The notes below the pieces were generated by a model. The model ran no database searches. It was not told the DNA's origin and saw nothing but the letters and a program-made list of their open reading frames with translations. A program made the position numbers and the translations under genes. DNA of 64,000 bases from assembly GCF_014653575.1 (NCBI RefSeq), contig NZ_BNAQ01000009.1, positions 1 through 64,000 on the forward strand, in the 5' to 3' direction. Shown one piece after another: positions 59,316 to 64,000 of the stretch. Each line of letters starts with the position of its first letter. The stretch's first letter is position 1. The DNA is from Sphingomonas glacialis (lineage in GTDB: Bacteria; Pseudomonadota; Alphaproteobacteria; Sphingomonadales; Sphingomonadaceae).

Positions 59316-59674
59316 ACGACAAGACTGCAAAGCCTGTGGCGAAGCTCGCAGGCGTGACCAGCTTCGGGCTCGACGACAGCGACTATATCGCACCGCCGCC
59401 CCGCGAGATCCGCGACAAGGCCAAAGCCGGGGGGGAGCTGCTCGGCTTTCAATCGGACAAGCCGACGCAGGCTGCGGCGCCCGTCGCTCCCAAGAAACGG
59501 GCACGTCAGCCGTCGCAATATCCGGATCACTACAATTTGCGCCTTCGCGACGGCGATCGTGAGCGCCTGGACGAATATGCCTACCGGCACCGCATGGCGA
59601 AAGGCGAGGTCTTTGGTCTCATGCTCGATCTTCTGGAAGCGGAAGAGCAGCGTAATATGAAGGGCGACAAGTAG
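59312..59674 (+). CDS. ParA partner, predicted ribbon-helix-helix centromere-binding protein
   Basis: 120 aa. The N-terminal about 70 residues are disordered and polar (a typical ParA-stimulating arm). The C-terminal YNLRLRDGDRERLDEYAYRH followed by KGEVFGLMLDLLEA fits a ribbon-helix-helix domain as in ParG/omega proteins. Translationally coupled to parA. It is expected to bind the repeat field at 57443-58631. Confidence 0.75.
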   Translation: MNDKTAKPVAKLAGVTSFGLDDSDYIAPPPREIRDKAKAGGELLGFQSDKPTQAAAPVAPKKRARQPSQYPDHYNLRLRDGDRERLDEYAYRHRMAKGEVFGLMLDLLEAEEQRNMKGDK

Positions 59675-60592
59675 GAGTGTGATTGGCGAAGCGCTGCTAT
59701 AAGCGGAGCGGCTTCCGGCGACATGGCTCGCGTCGCCGAACGGACCTGTTGGAAGCCAACGCTTGCCTGGCAAGGGCAGGGGAGGGCGGGGCGGTTGCCC
59801 GGTGCATCCAGCATTGAGTTCTAACCGCAAGCGTTCTGAGGGGGGCTGACCGTACCAGGCGACGCGTTGCGCGACGCCCGTCACCAAGAGCGGGCGAGGC
59901 CGCCCGGGGGTAAGGGCGAGCGTGTTGTTACCCCCGGCTCCGAGGTTCTCCCTTCGCTACCACTGGTGCTGAACGTGGCGAGGGCGTCGATAGCATCGCG
60001 GTGTTGAACCACGTCCATGGACGGAGGCATTGATTGGCTCGTCACCAGGACAGCCGGCAACATGCCGGGACGGTCGCGAACCACATCGAGATGCCCGAAC
60101 TGTTTTTGAGAGACATCAACGGAACACAGGCTTCCTGGATCCGCACCAAGCCTGCTTACCCTAAACGGCTGATGCATCTGGCGCCGTTCAGGTTGCTCTG
60201 CGCCCCTGACGGTATGATCAGGAGCGCCCTCATGTTCAGCCAGCCATTACGTCAGACACGTCAATCGGATCGGTGCATCGATCTCAGGCTTCAAAGCGTA
60301 GCCTCGATGCGGAACGATTGCGTTCTGTCTGACACCGATCGGACGGTAGGTTCTTTGATGGCGACGATGAACTTGGAAATACCCGGAGACACGATGATCG
60401 CCATACCCCCAACGCGCCCATGAACGGCCGGCCGAACACTGGGAACGGGGGGGGGGGGGCTGGCTTGCGCCTGCTCGTGGCTCCGGTCGGACAGCAGACT
60501 GTATCAAGGAGGCGCAGGAACGGTATGCTGGGGACGAAACTATTCGGCCCGTTGAGTGAATGCTCAGCGTGCTGGAAGTATGCGGGTATTCG
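59675..60592. other. gene-free region between the par and mob loci
   Basis: Nothing convincing in 900 bases. Long frames on both strands (for example 60034-60423) lack ribosome-binding sites and family features. A run of G occurs at about 60448-60458. Confidence 0.35.
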
Positions 60593-60862
60593 TCAGGTGC
60601 TCGGGATTGACGCCAAATGCTGCGCAACAGCCTCGCCGCCATGAAGTCCAATCGCCAACGCGATGGCCTTTGCGTCCGCCTTCGCCATGGTCGCGATCTT
60701 GATGCGTTCGAGCGCAGCCAAGAGGACGGGGCGGCCAGCATCTCGGGCGGCTAGTTCTGCTGCCTTGGCCTGTTCATCGAGTGCGGCAAGTTCGGCTCGA
60801 AGGGCTTCTCGGCGAGCCTCGATGGACGACAGGTCGATCGATTTAGAGGAGGCTCGGGGCAT
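60593..60862 (-). CDS. small coiled-coil protein divergent from the mob operon
   Basis: 89 aa: LSSIEARREALRAELAALDE is a coiled-coil segment, then KAAELAARDAGRPVLLAALE and AIALAIGLHGGEAVAQHL. Resembles small accessory proteins near mobilisation genes (TraC/TraD-like size and charge), but no family is certain. Confidence 0.55.
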   Translation of the reverse strand: MPRASSKSIDLSSIEARREALRAELAALDEQAKAAELAARDAGRPVLLAALERIKIATMAKADAKAIALAIGLHGGEAVAQHLASIPST

Positions 60863-61079
60863 TGCTGGCTCCGCTGTGGATGGTGGTATGGAACGTCCAC
60901 AATGTCGAAACCGCTCCGAGATTGCTAGTCCGTTGCAGCTGGCGGGGCTCGCTCGCCTGTGAAACGATCGCCGCCCTTAGAGAACGCGGCGGGGACGGTA
61001 GCCAAGCTAACCAAGCGCGATGGCGTTGGTTCAAGCAGGGGAACGCCCCAACCCACGACCTCCTCCGCGTCGAATGAGC

Positions 61080-61204
61080 TGTGGATGGTTGTGGGAGAGA
61101 GGTATTGGAAGTATTAGGATGATAGATTAGGTATGGCAGGATATGCCTAACGGCACCAATGTTGAACATTGGTTTGTCTGGCACCGCTGCACGGGGCTTT
61201 CAAG
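61080..61204. promoter_or_regulatory. candidate oriT and mob operon operator
   Basis: The minus strand at 61143-61136 reads TATCCTGC, matching the MOBP nic core ATCCTG-C, within a GGCA/TGCC inverted repeat. 61155-61173 is a 19-bp palindrome (ACCAATGTT, central G, AACATTGGT). An AT-richer stretch precedes both, and the MobC-like gene starts at 61205. Confidence 0.5.
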
Positions 61205-61786
61205 ATGAACGTAGGGCTGCGCCTCAAGGATGAACTGGTCGCCGAGGTCGATCGGATCGCAGCCGCGAATGGGCAGACGCGCAGTAGCTGGATCGCGAAC
61301 ACGATCGCTCGTGCCGTCGTGGCACCATTTAATGACGACCTTCCCAATTTGCCGCTTGAGGGGAGGGGCCATCCCGACGACCTGATCCGCGTGACCATCC
61401 GGCTTCATCGAAGCGAGATTGAGGGGATCGAGACGGTTGGTGCCCCCTTGGGGCTATCGCGCAATGAGTGGATCAAGCGTACGATCCGCTGGCAGCTTTG
61501 GGACAAAGCGGCCGTCCTTCGGCTCGCACCTGCGACCGCGAGCGAACTCGGAAAAGCCCGTAAGCTCGTCATGAAGATGAGCGATAACGTCAACCAGGCG
61601 GTTCACGCGATGAACGCCGCCAACATGCCGGGCAGCTCGCTCGACATCGCGCGGATCGCCGGATCATTCATCGAGATGTGCGGGGACTTCAAGGCCAAGC
61701 TGTTCGAGGCACGCCGCTCGTTTTCGTCTTCTGTCGGCGCAGAGGTTGGCTACTGGACGTCCAGCCATGAGGGTCGCGAAGGATGA
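61205..61786 (+). CDS. MobC-like relaxosome accessory protein
   Basis: 193 aa from ATG 61205. Two ribbon-helix-helix-like segments are apparent: VGLRLKDELVAEVDRIAAAN followed by RSSWIANTIA, and RVTIRLHRSEIEGIETVG followed by SRNEWIKRTI. The C-terminal half is helical. MobC-type proteins bind oriT and help the relaxase. Overlaps the relaxase gene by 4 bp. Confidence 0.75.
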   Translation: MNVGLRLKDELVAEVDRIAAANGQTRSSWIANTIARAVVAPFNDDLPNLPLEGRGHPDDLIRVTIRLHRSEIEGIETVGAPLGLSRNEWIKRTIRWQLWDKAAVLRLAPATASELGKARKLVMKMSDNVNQAVHAMNAANMPGSSLDIARIAGSFIEMCGDFKAKLFEARRSFSSSVGAEVGYWTSSHEGREG

Positions 61787-63297
61787 GCTTCCGGTTCTCC
61801 TCTGGTACGATGGACTCCATGGCCGGGGTCTTTGCGCCCCCCAAAAAGTACCGGCTTGGGTCGGGTGGTGGATCGCCAAAAGCGCCCAAGGCCGGGGGCA
61901 CAGTGCTTGGCATCGCGGCCGTTTCGATGTTCCCGAAACCGTCTTCTTCGGCAGCCGCATCACGGCCGAGTGGTCAGGCAAAACATGCCTTCGGGGGTGG
62001 CACACAGGCTCGGATGAGCGGCCGCGCCGTGATGACGATGGACCGCACGTCGCGCCGCGTGCCCGAGGTGATGGTCCGCATCACCGGCCGCCAGCATGGT
62101 GGTGGTCACGTCCTTGCCAACTTTGCTTATATCAGCCGCTTGGGGCACGGACCGGAGAAGGAACTGGGGCTTGAGACGAGTGACGGCGAGGTTCTTCGCG
62201 ACGGTCGTGACATGCAGATTCTCGCGCAGGACTGGCACGAATGGGAGATGGATGGGGACGCTCGGCGCAAGGGAGCAACCTCGATATCGATGATCCTATC
62301 GATGCCAACAGGGACCGATCCGGAGAAGCTGAAGGCTGCGGCCGTCGACTTCGCCAGGCAAGAGTTCGCCAACCGATCGTGGGTCGCCGGCCTCCATGTC
62401 GATCGCGATCATCCACACGTTCACATCACGATCGCGCGCCGGGATCTCGATGGCCGGCGCTTCCATCCGGACCGCGACGATCTCTTTCGCTGGCGTCAGC
62501 GGTTCGCCGAGAAGCTGCGCGACCGAGGCATCGAGGCGAACGCGACACCGACGCGTGCCCGCGGGATTGACCCGACTCATGAACATATCGCGGTGCAGAA
62601 GATGCGGGACAAAGGGCAGGTCCCGCGCATCGATGTAAGCCGTGCCGATCGCGCGCAGCGCCTTCGTGATCGAGGCGTTGCGGACCCGGTTGATGCCATC
62701 CTCCGAAGCCGCCGGGATACTGTCGAGGCAACCTACATGCGCTCGATCGCGGAGCTCTCAGCATCCGCATCCTTTGCCGACCAGGTGGTCGCGCAGAGCC
62801 TTGGAAAGTTCGTCTCGTCGTTGCCGACACCCGAGGCCAATTCAGCTAGGGCGATGCGAGAGGCGGAAGAGAAGGGCCATGCTCGAGATCCCTTCGCGCC
62901 AACGCTCGAACGCGGAGCCGATGACCCTAAATGGGCAGAGCCCCTCAGCACGCTGGCACGGCTGAAGGCCCTTCGCGCCAAAACGGTGCAAGGCGATGAT
63001 GCACCCGACATCGCGCTACGCCGACCGACCCGCCCCGACCCAGATCGTCGGACAGAGGTGGCCGATCGGATTCAGGCGCTCATAGAGAAAGCGAACGGGC
63101 TTACCGACCGGACCAATGGGGCCGGGCCGCCCGATGCTGAAGCCGAACGACTGCGGGCGCTCATGGAGGAGGCCAGGAAGCCGGTTGAGCCGCTCGAAAC
63201 GGATCGTGCTGACGAAATCCTCCGCCGAGTCCAGGACCGCGAACGGGCTGACCAAGAACGTGACCGAACGCGTGACAAGGACGGACCGCGCCGATGA
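61783..63297 (+). CDS. MOBP-type relaxase (VirD2/MobA-like)
   Basis: 504 aa. The relaxase domain covers about residues 90-290: VMVRITGRQHGGGHVLANFA, YISRLGHG, and the metal-binding HVDRDHPHVHITIARRD three-His motif. The catalytic Tyr is presumably among those near YISRLG. A helical tail follows, rich in Arg/Asp/Glu. It nicks oriT and leads the strand to the recipient. No coupling protein or secretion genes are in the window. Confidence 0.9.
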   Translation: MSFRFSSGTMDSMAGVFAPPKKYRLGSGGGSPKAPKAGGTVLGIAAVSMFPKPSSSAAASRPSGQAKHAFGGGTQARMSGRAVMTMDRTSRRVPEVMVRITGRQHGGGHVLANFAYISRLGHGPEKELGLETSDGEVLRDGRDMQILAQDWHEWEMDGDARRKGATSISMILSMPTGTDPEKLKAAAVDFARQEFANRSWVAGLHVDRDHPHVHITIARRDLDGRRFHPDRDDLFRWRQRFAEKLRDRGIEANATPTRARGIDPTHEHIAVQKMRDKGQVPRIDVSRADRAQRLRDRGVADPVDAILRSRRDTVEATYMRSIAELSASASFADQVVAQSLGKFVSSLPTPEANSARAMREAEEKGHARDPFAPTLERGADDPKWAEPLSTLARLKALRAKTVQGDDAPDIALRRPTRPDPDRRTEVADRIQALIEKANGLTDRTNGAGPPDAEAERLRALMEEARKPVEPLETDRADEILRRVQDRERADQERDRTRDKDGPRR

Positions 63298-64000
63298 GTA
63301 CAGAGGGGAACGCCGGGGTTCTTGCCGCACTGTTCGACGGGGTTTCCCTCCTCCAGGGGCAGATCGCGGCACTTGCCCAAAGCAACTCCCGCATCGAGGA
63401 GACGCAGCGCGTGATCCTCGATCGTATCGACACGATCGATGCCGGGCAGGTTGCCGTTGCCGATATCCTCCCTATCCTCGAGACGATCCTCGGACGTGTG
63501 GTCGACGATCGTCAGCGGACGGACGCCGGCTACGAGAGCGTCGTGAAGGTGTTGGCAGCCCTGGCCGATGGGCACCGGGAAGCGCGCGAGGAAATAACGA
63601 CGATCGTGACGGTGCTGGAGGCGATCGATACTAGCGCTGGCGCGGATCGTGCCGCGATCGACGCTGCGATCGGCCCTCTCGCTTCGGGCGTAGAGAAGCT
63701 CTTGGAGCTAACGATCGCGAACACTCAGGCGGATAGCGACGAGCCGCCCCGCCTTGATCCAGCATTGGCGCAAATCCTCGCGAACCAGGTCGAGGATCGC
63801 AAGATGAGCCGAGCCGGCTTCAAAAAGGTCAGTAGCTTGGCCGCTTTCAGCTACGCGGCCGCCAGCGGACATCGCGGATCTCTGCCCGTCGACGTGGAAG
63901 ACGATCCTCTCCTGGAAATGTACCTACTCGCTCAGCCCGCCGACCTGTTGTCTAGCGAGCGCGCCGTGGTTCATTGGCGTAACGCGGCAACAGCCGCAGG
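63294..64000 (+). CDS. hypothetical coiled-coil protein of the mob operon, 3' partial
   Basis: The ATG at 63294 overlaps the relaxase stop (ATGA) and the frame is open for 235 codons to the window end. N-terminal 150 residues are heptad-rich helices (LLQGQIAALAQSNSRIEETQ; ILDRIDTIDAGQVAVADILP). From about residue 165 the sequence changes (ILANQVEDRKMSRAGFKKVS). No family recognised; the coupling suggests a mobilisation accessory role. Confidence 0.7.
   Translation, partial: MSTEGNAGVLAALFDGVSLLQGQIAALAQSNSRIEETQRVILDRIDTIDAGQVAVADILPILETILGRVVDDRQRTDAGYESVVKVLAALADGHREAREEITTIVTVLEAIDTSAGADRAAIDAAIGPLASGVEKLLELTIANTQADSDEPPRLDPALAQILANQVEDRKMSRAGFKKVSSLAAFSYAAASGHRGSLPVDVEDDPLLEMYLLAQPADLLSSERAVVHWRNAATAA

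Noticed and set aside
59881..60423. Opposed open frames between par and mob
   Set aside because: They overlap each other on opposite strands and lack start signals or recognised domains.

Overview
The window reads as part of a large, mobilisable accessory replicon of a high-GC alphaproteobacterium, most likely a sphingomonad. The evidence is a small ParA/DNA-binding partition pair, a MOBP-type relaxase operon with a candidate oriT, two single-stranded-DNA-binding proteins, a UmuDC pair behind an alphaproteobacterial GAAC-N7-GAAC LexA box, a MucR-like regulator and many small conserved plasmid-type genes. No replication initiator, type IV secretion gene, rRNA, tRNA or CRISPR array was recognised. 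The sphingomonad assignment is inference from family content.

Layout. (1) 1-2423: plasmid backbone, with the end of a PAPS-reductase-like gene and two conserved hypotheticals. (2) About 2416-35706: an accessory island. It starts with a frameshifted IS110-type transposase. Next is a LysR-controlled DabB-DabA bicarbonate-accumulation operon that also carries an orphan CysD-like protein, a Cys-rich protein and an 82-aa protein. It is followed by a minus-strand ureide/amide catabolism operon (amidohydrolase, hydroxyisourate hydrolase, MAPEG, HbpS-like, PuuE-like deacetylase) whose divergent LysR gene is cut by an IS5-family element. Then come a cytochrome b/molybdopterin oxidoreductase, a beta-carbonic anhydrase, HPP and ClC membrane proteins, and a MarR regulator with two matching palindromes. 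A microaerobic/nitrosative-type block follows (Rnk, DUF1971 pairs, CBS protein, alternative oxidase, truncated haemoglobin), then DNA-repair-type genes, Tn3-family debris, and a sulfide/persulfide module (truncated SQR, DUF2892, two peroxiredoxins, YeeE/YedE pair, persulfide dioxygenase, BigR-like repressor, DsrE). Tn3-type inverted ends lie at 30080-30117 and 35671-35706.

(3) 35707-40300: backbone again, with decayed genes, a DUF2493 protein, ssb and a lipoprotein. (4) 40286-47701: a Recombinase-In-Trio (RIT) element bounded by about 90-bp inverted repeats. It carries three overlapping tyrosine recombinases and a chromate-type cargo (ChrB-domain protein, PepSY protein, porin, MFS transporter), and it sits in the 3' end of a tiny membrane-protein gene. 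(5) 47702-57442: a mosaic backbone of small genes separated by repeated leader sequences, with umuDC and a second ssb/small-membrane-protein module that duplicates the one at 38.5-40.3 kb. (6) 57443-64000: a 1.1-kb field of short degenerate repeats directly upstream of parA and its partner gene (candidate centromere), then an oriT-like intergenic region and the mobilisation operon, whose last gene runs off the window.

Functionally the cargo points to inorganic-carbon accumulation (Dab plus beta-CA), sulfur and persulfide handling, respiratory stress tolerance and nitrogen-compound salvage. Several genes are visibly broken by frameshift, stop codon or transposon insertion, so the island is in part decaying.
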